Below are positions 34,274 through 43,141 of a DNA stretch of 64,000 nt, one piece after another. Both the position numbers and the translations under genes were made by a program. Origin of the DNA: JBCBSK01 sp965250105. Its GTDB lineage: Bacteria > Pseudomonadota > Alphaproteobacteria > Rhizobiales > Tepidamorphaceae. The notes under the pieces were generated by a model. That model ran no database searches and was not told where the DNA came from. It saw only the letters and a list, made by a program, of their open reading frames with translations. The stretch's first letter is position 1. The number at the start of each line of letters is the position of its first letter. The DNA is taken from NCBI GenBank assembly GCA_965250105.1, contig OZ252290.1, positions 1,116,001 to 1,180,000 on the forward strand. The letters are read 5' to 3'.

Positions 34274-34948
34274 ATGACACGCCAGGACCCGGTCCGCGAG
34301 CCGAAGCAGGAGCGCAGCCAGAAACGCGTCGCGCAAGTCCTGGAAGCGGCGCGCTCGGTTATCGAGGCGAAGGGAACGGCGTCGATGAAGATGAGCGACG
34401 TCGCCGGCACCGCGCAGGTTTCGATCGGATCGATCTACCAGTATTTCCCGAACAAGAGCGCGATCGTCGCCGCGCTGACCAAGCAGATTCTCGATACCCA
34501 GAACGAGAAGAACCTCGAAATCATATCCGAGACCCCGCGCTCGCTGACCCATCTCGCCAATCTGTGCATGGATCTGCTCGACGCCTATTTCGACCTGCAT
34601 GTCGGCGATCCCGTGATCCGCGACATCTGGGCGGGGTACCAGTCCGACAAGGAAATCCAGGCCGTCGACCACGACAACGATCTCGAGAACCGCGATTTCA
34701 TCTTCGAGGCATCCAAGCATCTGTTCCGGGAAGACGCTTACGAAAGCGCGCGCCGCAATCTCCTGATACTGATCAAGTTCGGCGCCGCCGCCGTCGCCCA
34801 GGCCTCGAAACTCGACCCCGAGGAAGCCGAAAAGGTCATCAAGGAGACCAAGGTCATGCTGTATGCGTCCTGGGAGGTGTCCATCCTGCCGCTCGGCCGG
34901 GCCTCGTCGAGCGAGGCGATCAGGGAGCACCTGTTCCAGTCGGCATGA
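34274..34948 (+). CDS. TetR-family transcriptional regulator
   Basis: 224 residues from the ATG at 34274, ten bases after AAAGGAG; an in-frame upstream frame beginning at 34190 lacks a ribosome site. The N-terminal helix-turn-helix (about 20-65) contains MSDVAGTAQVSIGSIYQYFPNKSAI, the standard TetR DNA-binding block. The all-helical C-terminal ligand pocket follows. It is divergent from the RND efflux operon and probably represses it. Confidence 0.92.
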   Translation: MTRQDPVREPKQERSQKRVAQVLEAARSVIEAKGTASMKMSDVAGTAQVSIGSIYQYFPNKSAIVAALTKQILDTQNEKNLEIISETPRSLTHLANLCMDLLDAYFDLHVGDPVIRDIWAGYQSDKEIQAVDHDNDLENRDFIFEASKHLFREDAYESARRNLLILIKFGAAAVAQASKLDPEEAEKVIKETKVMLYASWEVSILPLGRASSSEAIREHLFQSA

Positions 34949-35065
34949 CGGGCCGCGGCCCGGCACGCTTGCCGAGGCCGCGTCGTCGTCGATCATCGGC
35001 CGGCCGATAGGCCGGCCTGGGACCACCGCGCCGCGACCTGGCGGTGATATCGAGGGCTTGCCGAC

Positions 35066-36397
35066 ATGCCGGATATCTCGACCGAAAGCGCGACCGGCGC
35101 CGATCGGGCGCCGCCGTCCGGCGGAACGGCGGCATCGATCGCGCCGCTCCTGCTCGGCGTGGCGCTGCTCATGCTGGGCAACGGGCTGCAAGGCAGCCTG
35201 CTCGGCCTGCGGGCCGCCGCCGAAGGGTTCTCCAATGTCGTGATCGGCCTGATCATGGCGAGCTTCTTCGCCGGTTTCCTGTTTGGCGCGGTGTGGGCCG
35301 TCCGGACCGTCCAGCGTGTCGGCCATGTTCGAACCTTCGCGGCGCTCGCGGCCATCGCCTCGGTCTCGATCCTGGCGCAGGGCATCTTCGTCGAGCCGGT
35401 CGTGTGGGCCGGGCTCCGCTTCGTCACCGGGGTCTGCTATGCTGGCATCTTCGTCGTCGCCGAAAGCTGGCTGAACAGCGCGGCGACCAATGAAACGCGC
35501 GGCCGGCTTCTATCCTATTACATGCTGACCACCTTCGCCGGCTTGGCCGGCGGGCAATTCCTTCTGAACATCGCCGATCCGGCTGGCATCGACCTTTTCG
35601 TCCTGGTGTCGGTTCTGATCTCGGTCTCGGTCGTGCCGATGCTATTGAGCGCGGCGCCAATGCCGAACGCTCCGCAGGCCGGCCCGATGCCGTCGCTGCC
35701 GGGAATAGCGACCGTCCGACAGATCTTCCGCGCCTCCCCGCTCGGCGTGGTCGGCACCTTCGCCGCCGGCATCATCAACGGCGCCGTCTTCGGCATGGGC
35801 GCGGTCTATGCGCTCGAACGCGGCATGTCGGTGGCCGGCGCCGCGCTCTTCATGAGCGTCGTCATCATCGGCGCGGCGCTCTTCCAATGGCCGATCGGCA
35901 AACTGTCGGACGTGATTGACCGGCGGCGCACCATGACGGGCATCTCCCTGGTCGCCGCCGCTCTTGCGGTCCTGCTGACCCTGGCAAGCGACGGGCTGGT
36001 GTTCTGGGGTCTCGCGCTCTTGTTCGGCGGCGCGTCGCTGAGCCTGCACGCGCTGTCGATCGCCTATACCAACGACTATCTCGAACCCACGGAGATGATC
36101 GGCGCCAGCGGCCTGTTGGTCCTGGTCCTCGGCCTTGGCTCGGTGGTCGGGCCATTGCTCGTCGGGCCGATGATGAGCCTCCTCGGCGCGAATGGCTTCT
36201 TCGTGCTGCTCGCCACCGTCCATGTCGCGCTGTCGGGCTTCGCGATCTGGCGCATGCTGCAACGGCCGCCACTCGATCAGGAGGACCAGGGCCCCTATAT
36301 CGCGCTGCCAACGGCAACCTCCTCGGTTGCCATCGAGGCGGCCGAAGAGGCGCATTCCGAACAGCTTGCCGGCTCGCCGGGGGACGAGGAGACGTAA
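35066..36397 (+). CDS. MFS transporter (YcaD-like)
   Basis: 443 residues with twelve hydrophobic segments. FGAVWAVRTVQRVGHVRTFA between helices 2 and 3 is the loop of the major facilitator superfamily, and AESWLNSAATNETRGR near 135-150 is typical of the YcaD/UhpC-related group of broad transporters; GKLSDVIDRRR is the second-half loop. An acidic C-terminal tail of about 45 residues is hydrophilic. The substrate is unknown. It follows the TetR gene by 117 bases in the same direction and may share its control. Confidence 0.88.
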   Translation: MPDISTESATGADRAPPSGGTAASIAPLLLGVALLMLGNGLQGSLLGLRAAAEGFSNVVIGLIMASFFAGFLFGAVWAVRTVQRVGHVRTFAALAAIASVSILAQGIFVEPVVWAGLRFVTGVCYAGIFVVAESWLNSAATNETRGRLLSYYMLTTFAGLAGGQFLLNIADPAGIDLFVLVSVLISVSVVPMLLSAAPMPNAPQAGPMPSLPGIATVRQIFRASPLGVVGTFAAGIINGAVFGMGAVYALERGMSVAGAALFMSVVIIGAALFQWPIGKLSDVIDRRRTMTGISLVAAALAVLLTLASDGLVFWGLALLFGGASLSLHALSIAYTNDYLEPTEMIGASGLLVLVLGLGSVVGPLLVGPMMSLLGANGFFVLLATVHVALSGFAIWRMLQRPPLDQEDQGPYIALPTATSSVAIEAAEEAHSEQLAGSPGDEET

Positions 36398-36403
36398 GCG
36401 GCC

Positions 36404-36435
36404 CTAGGCTGTGTCGCCAGTCAGGTTCCGGGCGT
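36404..36435. repeat. 32-base direct repeat, copy 1
   Basis: Begins with CTAGGC seven bases after the MFS stop codon and ends with CAGGTTCCGGGCGT. It is matched by a copy at 37533-37564: the last 14 bases and the first six are identical, with substitutions only between. Both copies directly follow a gene end. Confidence 0.6.
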
Positions 36436-36626
36436 GCCAAGACCACGGACTGGCGCCGCGATCGGCCATGCCATGTGGCGCTCGCCGCCCGCGACGCCCG
36501 TTCCGGCCGCCGCCTCGTCCATTACCCTCACCCCCGCCTCGACGGCTCGGGGCAGCGACGTCCGTGCCGCCGCCGTCCCGCTTCGGCACATTTATCGAGA
36601 CTTGACATTAAAGAACGATATTATAG

Positions 36627-36640
36627 ATTATCATCGATAA
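36627..36640. promoter_or_regulatory. candidate GntR operator before FAH-family gene (ATTATCATCGATAA)
   Basis: Imperfect palindrome containing ATCGATAA (36633-36640). A TTGACA -35-like hexamer lies at 36602-36607 and AT-rich sequence between, so the site overlaps the likely promoter. The same octamer (or TTATCGAT) recurs at 43025, 44301 and 50641 in the promoter regions of this cluster and of its GntR regulator. Confidence 0.6.
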
Positions 36641-36663
36641 AACTAATCAACCGCGAGGATGTG

Positions 36664-37536
36664 GTGAAGATTGCGGCCTTCACGGATGCGCAGGGACCGG
36701 GGCTGGGCGTTGTCGATGGCGACGAGATCGCCGTTATCGCGCGCGGTGACGCGGGCGGCGCCCTGCTCGATATGATCGAGGCCGGGCCGAATGGCTTGAC
36801 CGCCGGGCAGACGGCCTTGGACAGCGCGCCACGCGTCGCCTTGGCGTCGGTGCGGCTCGACCCGCCGGTCGTGTCGCGCCAGCGGGCGCTGATCTGCGTC
36901 GGCAAGAACTACCACGCCCATGCACGGGAATTCGTCGACAGCGGCTTCGATACGACCGGCAGCGAGGCCATTCCGCAGGCGCCGGTGATCTTCGCCAAGC
37001 TCGGCACGTCACTGGTCGGCGACGGCATCGACATCCGCTCGGATCTCGATCTGACGCGGACGGTCGACTATGAGGGCGAGCTGGCGCTGGTGATCGGCCG
37101 ACGCGCGCATAAGGTATCGAAGGCATCGGCGCATGAGGTGATCTTCGGATACACGATCGCCAATGACGTCACCTCGCGCGCCCTGCAAAAGAAGCACGGC
37201 CAGTGGCTTGTCGGCAAAAGCCTCGACAGTTTCGGCCCGCTCGGTCCCTGGATCGTGACCGCAGACGAGATGCGGGACATCGCGACCCGGGAGATCGTCA
37301 CCACCGTCAATGGCGAGCGCCGCCAGCATGCGCGGCTCAGCGACATGATCTTCGACATCCCCACGCTGATCGAGACCCTGAGCGCGACGATGACGCTCAA
37401 TCCCGGCGACATCGTCGCCACGGGAACACCGGCCGGCGTCGGCATCGGCTTCGATCCGCCCCGCTATCTGCGGCCGGGCGACCATGTCGAAGTCAGCATT
37501 TCGGGCATCGGAACGTTGCGGAACCCGGTCGTCTAG
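36664..37536 (+). CDS. fumarylacetoacetate hydrolase (FAH)-family protein 1
   Basis: 290 residues from the GTG at 36664, five bases after GAGG (a tandem GTG at 36661 is also possible). The FAH fold appears from CVGKNYHAHAREF (about 80-92), and DYEGELALVIG, ANDVTSRALQK and TGTPAGVGIGFDPPRYLRPGD carry the divalent-metal and substrate residues. FAH enzymes hydrolyse or decarboxylate beta-dicarbonyl products of aromatic ring cleavage. It opens the plus-strand catabolic run that continues with a Pht5-like protein and the molybdenum hydroxylase large subunit; a second FAH paralogue sits at 42148-42993. Confidence 0.9.
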   Translation: MKIAAFTDAQGPGLGVVDGDEIAVIARGDAGGALLDMIEAGPNGLTAGQTALDSAPRVALASVRLDPPVVSRQRALICVGKNYHAHAREFVDSGFDTTGSEAIPQAPVIFAKLGTSLVGDGIDIRSDLDLTRTVDYEGELALVIGRRAHKVSKASAHEVIFGYTIANDVTSRALQKKHGQWLVGKSLDSFGPLGPWIVTADEMRDIATREIVTTVNGERRQHARLSDMIFDIPTLIETLSATMTLNPGDIVATGTPAGVGIGFDPPRYLRPGDHVEVSISGIGTLRNPVV

Positions 37537-37564
37537 GCCGTATCAACGTCCAGGTTCCGGGCGT
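37533..37564. repeat. 32-base direct repeat, copy 2
   Basis: Overlaps the stop codon of the FAH-family gene (TAG at 37534-37536) and ends with CAGGTTCCGGGCGT, identical to the end of copy 1 at 36404-36435. Confidence 0.6.
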
Positions 37565-37675
37565 TGTGCGTGTCGGAGCGGGGGATCGCCCTGCCGGCGG
37601 GGTGGACAGGGACGTCGCAACCGCCGGCCCCGGGACAACGCCGTTCGGGGTCGGAGAGCCATTCGGGGTCAAAGA

Positions 37676-38662
37676 ATGAGCATGCCGCATTTCACCGTCA
37701 CCTGCGTCGCCACGGACCGAACCCGCCCGCTTGCCACCGGCGAGGTCGAGACCGACGGCGCGACGCTGAGCTTCCGCTTTTCCGAGCCCGAAGCGATCTT
37801 CCGCGAGGCGCTCAACAGCGCGAGCTTCGAGATCACCGAATTGTCGATGTCGAGCCATATCGTGACGACGGCGCGCGGTGACGCGCAATACATCGCCATA
37901 CCGGTCTTCCTGTCGCGCGCCTTTCGCCATTCGGCGATCTTCGTGCGCGCGGACAGGGGGTTCACCAGCCTGGCCGACCTGAAGGGCGCCAATATCGGCG
38001 TGCCCGAATATCAGCAAACGGCGGCCATGTGGGTGCGCGGCATGATGCTCGGCGAAGGGGTCCGGGCGTCCGACGTCACCTGGCATGTCGGCGGCGTCGA
38101 CAAGCCCGGTCCGGGCGAACGCATCGCGCTGACGCTGCCGGACCATATCACGGTCAAGACCGTCACGGGGCCGGACACGCTCGACGCCATGCTGTTGTCG
38201 GGACGGCTCGATGCGATCATCTCACCCCGCACGCCCGCCAGCATGCGCGACGGCGATCCGCGCGTGCGCCATCTCTATCCCGACCTGCGCGCCGCCGAAG
38301 TCGCCTATTACCGACAGACGGGCTTCTTTCCGATCATGCACGCGCTCGCTGTGCGCAAGGATGTCGCGACGGCCAATCCGTGGTTGCCGAAGGCGTTGTT
38401 CGAGGCCTTCTCGGCGGCTAAACGGCTGCGCCTCGACGAGATGGCGCTGCACAACGTGCTGCGCGTCGCCCTGCCATGGAGCGTGCACGACCATGCCGAT
38501 GCGATGGCGATCACCGGAGGCGATCCCTGGCCTTACGGCTTCAAGCGCAACCTCGTCGAACTGGAGGCGATGACCGAATTCATGGCGGCCGACGGCACGG
38601 CGAGCCGCAAGGTCGCGCCCGAGGAGCTGTTCCACCCCTCGACCCTGTCGCTCGGTGACTGA
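37676..38662 (+). CDS. Pht5 (4,5-dihydroxyphthalate decarboxylase)-like protein of solute-binding fold
   Basis: 328 residues from the ATG at 37676. The layout (two alpha/beta lobes, DRGFTSLADLKGANIGVPEYQQTAAMWVRGMM near 95-130, LSGRLDAIISPRTP near 180-193, HALAVRKDV) is that of type 2 periplasmic-binding folds and closely resembles 4,5-dihydroxyphthalate decarboxylase proteins. There is no signal peptide, so it should act in the cytoplasm as an enzyme or sensor and not as a transport receptor. It precedes the molybdenum hydroxylase large subunit gene with close or overlapping ends. Decarboxylation of a hydroxylated aromatic acid is a plausible role, not demonstrated. Confidence 0.8.
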   Translation: MSMPHFTVTCVATDRTRPLATGEVETDGATLSFRFSEPEAIFREALNSASFEITELSMSSHIVTTARGDAQYIAIPVFLSRAFRHSAIFVRADRGFTSLADLKGANIGVPEYQQTAAMWVRGMMLGEGVRASDVTWHVGGVDKPGPGERIALTLPDHITVKTVTGPDTLDAMLLSGRLDAIISPRTPASMRDGDPRVRHLYPDLRAAEVAYYRQTGFFPIMHALAVRKDVATANPWLPKALFEAFSAAKRLRLDEMALHNVLRVALPWSVHDHADAMAITGGDPWPYGFKRNLVELEAMTEFMAADGTASRKVAPEELFHPSTLSLGD

Positions 38663-38672
38663 AGCACGACCG

Positions 38673-41084
38673 ATGACCGAACACAAAGCGCTCGAGACGG
38701 GCACCAATCCGGCCGGCATGGGCCAGTCCGTTCCCCGGACGGAGGATCTGCGGCTGATCACGGGCAAGGGACGCTATGTCGACGACATCATGGCCGCCCA
38801 TGAGGCGCATATGGTCGTCGTCCGCTCGCCCCATGCCGCGGCCATCATCAAGGGGATCGACGGCGCCGAGGCCCTCGACCAGCCCGGCGTGCTGGCGGTC
38901 CTGACCGGGGCGGATCTGATCGCTGACGGCGTCGGCACGCTGCACACGATCGTGCAGCGCCACAAGCGCGACGGCCGTCCGATGGAACGGCCGCCCTTCC
39001 ATGCGCTGGCCGTCGACCATGTGCGCTTCATCGGCGAGGGCGTCGCGATCGTCGTCGCGATGACCCAGCACGCGGCGCGCGACGCGGCGGATCTGGTCTT
39101 GGTCGACTATGAGCCGGTCGCGGCCGTCAGCAGCGCGCTCGAGGCGACCGCCGACGGGGCACCCGCCGTATGGCCGGGGCTCGTCGACGACAATGTGTCA
39201 TTCGTCTTCGAAAAGGGCGACCGCGACAAGGTCGACGCCGCCTTCGCCGCGGCCGATCACGTGACCACGCTCGACTTCCGGGTCACGCGCGTCTCGGCGA
39301 ACCCGCTCGAGCCGCGCAACGCGCTCGGCAGCTACGATCCCGTGGAGCAGCGCTACACGCTGGTGGCGGGCGTGCAGATCCCGCACAAGATCCGCAGTTC
39401 GATCGCCGAGAACACGCTGGGCATCGACCCGATGCGGCTGCGCGTCGTCGCGCCGGATGTCGGCGGCGCCTTCGGCATGAAGGGCAGCCCGTTCCCCGAA
39501 CACATCCTGGTGCTGTGGGCCGCCAAGCGCCTGGGCCGGCCGGTGCGCTGGACGGCGACGCGGTCGGAATCCTTCCTGTCGGACTTCCACGCCCGCGACA
39601 ATTTCTCGACCGCGTCGCTGGCGCTCGACAAGACGGGCAAGTTCCTCGGACTGAAGATACGCACCAAGGCCAATCTCGGCGCCTATCTCGGCTTCAACAC
39701 ACCGCACTCATCGACCAACAATCTCGGCGGGCTGTCGGGCGTCTACACGACGCCGGCGATCCATGCGGAAGTGCTGGGGATCCATACCCATACGCAACCC
39801 ACCGCGCCCTATCGCGGCGCGGGCCGCCCCGAAGCCACCTATGCCATCGAGCGGATCATCGATCTCGCCGCCGAAGAGACCGGCATCGACCGTATCGCGC
39901 TGCGCCAGCGCAATCTGATCCCCAAATCGGCGATGCCGTATGATACCGGCTTCCTGTTCGTCTATGACACCGGCGATTTCGAGCGCAACATGGAGATCGC
40001 GCTCGATGCATCTGACTTCGCCGGTTTCGAGGCGCGCCGCGCGGAGGCCCGCGAGCAGGGCATATTGCGCGGCATCGCGCTGGTCAACGCGATCGAGATC
40101 GCCGGCGGCCCGTTTCGCAATACCAATGAGGAAGGCGCCGAGATCCGCTTCGATCCGGGCGGCGGCGTCACGCTGCTGATGGGCACGCAGAACCATGGCC
40201 AGGGCCACGAAACCGCCTTCTGCCAGATGGCCGTCGCCTTCCTCGGCGTCCATCCGGAGGCCGTGCGCGTCGTCTCGGGCGATACGGATACGGTGCGCCA
40301 CGGCCGCGGCACGTTCGGCTCGCGCTCGGTGATGGCGGGCGGGCTGGCGCTGCGCCGGGCGGCCGACAAGGTGATCGCGCGCGCGCGAATACTGGCCGGC
40401 CATCTGCTCGACGCCGATCCCGACGACATCGTCTTCGAGGCCGGCACGTTCCGGGTTCCCGACAGCAACCGGAACATGCGCATCGAAGAAATCGCCCGCG
40501 CCTCCTATGTGCGCAGGACGTTTCCCGACGACTGGGAACTCGGGCTGAGCGAGCATGCCATCGTGGTGCCGCCCGAAGCCAATTTTCCCAATGGCGTCCA
40601 TGTCTGCGAGGTCGATGTCGATCCCGGCACGGGTCAGGTGACGATCACCCGCTATCTCGTGGTCGACGATGTCGGCACCGTGGTCAATCCGATGCTCGTG
40701 AAGGGCCAGATCCATGGCGGCGTCGCGCAAGGTGTCGGCCAGGCCGCGGGCGAGGAGATCGTCTATGACGCGGACAACGCCCAGCTGTTGACCGGCAGCT
40801 TCATGGATTATCCCATGCCGCGCGCGGGCGATCTGCCGATGATCGGGGTGATCTCCAACCCGGTTCCGAGCACCAATAACGCGCTCGGCATCAAGGGCGC
40901 CGGCGAGGCCGGAACCGTTGGCGCGCTGCCGGCCTATATGAATGCGGTCATCCACGCGCTGTCGCCGCTCGGCGTGCGCCATCTCGACATGCCGGCGACG
41001 CCCTACAGGGTCTGGCAGGCCATCCAGCATGCCCGCGCGGAACAGACGGAAAGTGACGGAGACGAGCGATCGGGCACTGTCTAG
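38673..41084 (+). CDS. molybdenum hydroxylase large (molybdopterin-binding) subunit, xanthine dehydrogenase family
   Basis: 803 residues from the ATG at 38673; a GTG at 38655 would overlap the previous gene. Landmarks are VRFIGEGVAIVVA (about 110), PDVGGAFGMKG (about 258-268), the substrate-pocket PYRGAGRPEATY (near 380), TQNHGQGHET (near 505) and the active-site glutamate in IKGAGEAGTVG (near 755). The CO-dehydrogenase loop with Cys is absent, so it is a hydroxylase and not a CO dehydrogenase. These enzymes insert water-derived oxygen into N-heteroaromatic rings or aldehydes. The small and medium subunits lie about 8 kb downstream at 49324-50626, an unusual split. Confidence 0.93.
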   Translation: MTEHKALETGTNPAGMGQSVPRTEDLRLITGKGRYVDDIMAAHEAHMVVVRSPHAAAIIKGIDGAEALDQPGVLAVLTGADLIADGVGTLHTIVQRHKRDGRPMERPPFHALAVDHVRFIGEGVAIVVAMTQHAARDAADLVLVDYEPVAAVSSALEATADGAPAVWPGLVDDNVSFVFEKGDRDKVDAAFAAADHVTTLDFRVTRVSANPLEPRNALGSYDPVEQRYTLVAGVQIPHKIRSSIAENTLGIDPMRLRVVAPDVGGAFGMKGSPFPEHILVLWAAKRLGRPVRWTATRSESFLSDFHARDNFSTASLALDKTGKFLGLKIRTKANLGAYLGFNTPHSSTNNLGGLSGVYTTPAIHAEVLGIHTHTQPTAPYRGAGRPEATYAIERIIDLAAEETGIDRIALRQRNLIPKSAMPYDTGFLFVYDTGDFERNMEIALDASDFAGFEARRAEAREQGILRGIALVNAIEIAGGPFRNTNEEGAEIRFDPGGGVTLLMGTQNHGQGHETAFCQMAVAFLGVHPEAVRVVSGDTDTVRHGRGTFGSRSVMAGGLALRRAADKVIARARILAGHLLDADPDDIVFEAGTFRVPDSNRNMRIEEIARASYVRRTFPDDWELGLSEHAIVVPPEANFPNGVHVCEVDVDPGTGQVTITRYLVVDDVGTVVNPMLVKGQIHGGVAQGVGQAAGEEIVYDADNAQLLTGSFMDYPMPRAGDLPMIGVISNPVPSTNNALGIKGAGEAGTVGALPAYMNAVIHALSPLGVRHLDMPATPYRVWQAIQHARAEQTESDGDERSGTV

Positions 41085-41116
41085 TCGTGCCCGGCGGCTG
41101 AGTCCGGCAAGCTTGA

Positions 41117-42151
41117 TCAGTGGTAGTGGGCGAACAGGTCTGCCAGTTGGGCCGGCGCCTCCAGCCCGCGCGCCAGCGCAAGCTGCAGCAGGAGCCGCGC
41201 CTTCAGCGCGCCGAGCGCGCCACCATGGATCAGGCCGCGCGCCAGAAGATCCATCTCGGAACCCGCAAATCCGTAGGTTTCCGCGAAGACCGGCCCGGCC
41301 GGCACGCGCGTCGACAGGACGACCGGCATGTCGCGGGCGAGCGCGCCGAGCGGCGCGCACAGCGCCTGCGGCACATGGCCGGCCCCCATCGCCGCGACGA
41401 CCGCGCCGCGATAGCCCAGTCCGGACAGCGCGCCGATCAACCGTCCGTCATCGCCGAGCCCCGCCACCACCAGCGCGACCGGCGGCATGTCGCCATCCGC
41501 CGGCGGGCCAAGGCGCGGGCCGGCAGGAAGCGCCCAGGCCTGGCGGAACATGCCTTCGACGACATGGCCGATCGGCCCGAACGGTTCGGACGTGAAGGCG
41601 CCCGGCGACGCGGTATGTCCCTTGCGGACGAAGCGGGCGGCATGGACCGCATCGCCCAGCACGACCGTAACGCCGGTGTCGCGCGCGCCACTCGCCGCGA
41701 CGATGGCGGCGGCCAGCAGATTGGCCGGACCATCGGCACCGGCCGCCTCCGGGCCGCGCATCGCGCCGGTCATGACGACCGGATGCGGCGTATCGAGCAG
41801 GCAGTCGAGCACGAAGGCCGTCTCCTCGATCGTGTCGGTGCCCTGCACGATGACGGCGCCATCGGCGCCGCCGGCCAGCGCCGCGCGAACCTTGTCGGCG
41901 ACGCGCGTCAGATGCGTCACATCAAGCGAGGCGCCCGGCATCTGAAAGACCGTTTCGACCTCGATCCGGCCGATCTCATCAAGGCCTGGCACCGAAGCGA
42001 GCAGGGCATCGCCGGACAGCGACGGGACGATCCCGCCCGCCGCGTCGCGCGTCATGGCGATGGTTCCGCCGAGCGTGAACACCGCCACGCGCCGGACACC
42101 GGTCCGTGACGCCCCTGCCTCGGCGGGAGAGCCGGGAAGCGCTTGGCTCAT
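41117..42151 (-). CDS. L-asparaginase-family amidohydrolase
   Basis: 344 residues from the ATG at 42151, overlapping the FAH gene stop by four bases. The first catalytic threonine is in FTLGGTIAM (about 25-33), the second in VQGTDTIEETA (about 100-110), and GAMRGPEAAGADGPANL is the third conserved block. The fold hydrolyses L-asparagine or other amides to acid and ammonia. In this catabolic setting an open-chain amide from an N-heterocycle is a possible substrate, but ordinary asparaginase activity cannot be excluded. Its only operon partner is the upstream FAH-family gene. Confidence 0.88.
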   Translation of the reverse strand: MSQALPGSPAEAGASRTGVRRVAVFTLGGTIAMTRDAAGGIVPSLSGDALLASVPGLDEIGRIEVETVFQMPGASLDVTHLTRVADKVRAALAGGADGAVIVQGTDTIEETAFVLDCLLDTPHPVVMTGAMRGPEAAGADGPANLLAAAIVAASGARDTGVTVVLGDAVHAARFVRKGHTASPGAFTSEPFGPIGHVVEGMFRQAWALPAGPRLGPPADGDMPPVALVVAGLGDDGRLIGALSGLGYRGAVVAAMGAGHVPQALCAPLGALARDMPVVLSTRVPAGPVFAETYGFAGSEMDLLARGLIHGGALGALKARLLLQLALARGLEAPAQLADLFAHYH

Positions 42152-42993
42152 GGTTCGGCGATCACGTCCTGGCGCTGCTGTCCGAGCCCCGTGACCGCGA
42201 GTTCGACGACATCGCCGGGCCCGAGATAGCGCGGCGGCGTCATCCCCATGCCGACGCCCGGCGGCGTGCCCGTCATGATGACATCGCCGGGATGGAGCGT
42301 GAAAAACCGGCTGAGATAGCCGATCAGATAGCATACGCCATAGACCATGGTGCGGGTCGATCCGTTCTGCATCATCTCGCCATTCACCGCCAGCCGAAGA
42401 TCCAGGTCCTGCGGATCGGCCACTTCGTCGCGCGTCACGAGCCAGGGGCCGAGCGGCGCGAAGCGATCAGCGCTCTTGCCCTTGGTCCACTGGCCGGCAT
42501 GCTCCATCTGCCAGGCGCGCTCGCTGAGATCGTTGGCGGCCGCGAAGCCCGCCACGTGATCGAGCGCGTCCGCTTCGGCGACATGGCGCGCCCGGGTGCC
42601 GATCACGACCGCGAGTTCGACCTCCCAATCGGTCTTCTCCGATCCGCGCGGCACGATGATCGGATCATTCGGACCGCACAGCGCCGAAGTCGCCTTCAGG
42701 AAGGTGATCGGTTCGGGCGGCACGTCGGCGCCGGTCTCGGCGGCATGATCGGAATAGTTCAGCCCGATGCAAATGATCTTGCCGACCCGGCCGACGCAAG
42801 GGCCAAGCCGCGCGCCGGCGGGAACCGGCGGCAAGGCCGCAACATCGATGCCGCGCAGCATGTCGAGCCCGGCATTCGACAACACCATGCCGGCGATATC
42901 GGGCACCAGCCCCGACAAATCGCGGGGCGTGCCGGCTACGTCCAGCATTCCCGGCCGCTCTCCGCCTTCAGGCCCCCAACGCAACAGCTTCAT
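42148..42993 (-). CDS. fumarylacetoacetate hydrolase (FAH)-family protein 2
   Basis: 281 residues. VGKIICIGLNYSDHAAETG (about 70-88) opens the FAH domain; DWEVELAVVIG, AANDLSERAWQ, QWTKGKSADRFAPLGPWLV and MTGTPPGVGMGM give the metal and substrate sites. It belongs to the ureidoglycolate lyase/acylpyruvase-like branch. It is divergent from the C-C hydrolase gene across a 148-base region with two ATCGAT-containing motifs, and coupled to the asparaginase-family gene. It is clearly distinct from FAH protein 1, so the two probably act on different intermediates. Confidence 0.9.
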   Translation of the reverse strand: MKLLRWGPEGGERPGMLDVAGTPRDLSGLVPDIAGMVLSNAGLDMLRGIDVAALPPVPAGARLGPCVGRVGKIICIGLNYSDHAAETGADVPPEPITFLKATSALCGPNDPIIVPRGSEKTDWEVELAVVIGTRARHVAEADALDHVAGFAAANDLSERAWQMEHAGQWTKGKSADRFAPLGPWLVTRDEVADPQDLDLRLAVNGEMMQNGSTRTMVYGVCYLIGYLSRFFTLHPGDVIMTGTPPGVGMGMTPPRYLGPGDVVELAVTGLGQQRQDVIAEP

Positions 42994-43024
42994 GTCGTTT
43001 CTTCCACCGCAAAGACGACTACAG

Positions 43025-43035
43025 ATCGATAAATC
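43025..43035. promoter_or_regulatory. candidate GntR half-operator ATCGATAAATC (divergent region, site 1)
   Basis: Contains the ATCGATAA octamer shared with sites at 36633, 44301 and 50641. Close to the FAH protein 2 start. A related ATCGATGATAAATC follows at 43063. Confidence 0.5.
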
Positions 43036-43062
43036 AGTATGGTATGTACGATTATTATGTCA

Positions 43063-43076
43063 ATCGATGATAAATC
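43063..43076. promoter_or_regulatory. candidate GntR operator ATCGATGATAAATC (divergent region, site 2)
   Basis: ATCGATGATAA is the exact reverse complement of TTATCATCGAT in the FAH protein 1 promoter (36628-36638). It is the second copy in the FAH2/C-C hydrolase divergent promoter and lies on the hydrolase side. Confidence 0.55.
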
Positions 43077-43141
43077 GCCCTGTCGGCTATGCGCCCATCA
43101 ACGCATCGACACGCCGGGCGAGCCTCATGAAAGGTAACGAG

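Noticed and set aside
38673..41084. Aerobic CO dehydrogenase large subunit (coxL)
   Set aside because: CoxG, CoxM and CoxS-like neighbours suggest it, but the Cys-containing active-site loop of form I CO dehydrogenase is absent; the equivalent region reads RGAGRPEA, as in other molybdenum hydroxylases.
39708..41360. Minus-strand open frame of 550 codons inside the molybdenum hydroxylase large subunit
   Set aside because: Antisense shadow: His/Asp/Arg-rich and motif-free, while the plus strand encodes all conserved XDH blocks.
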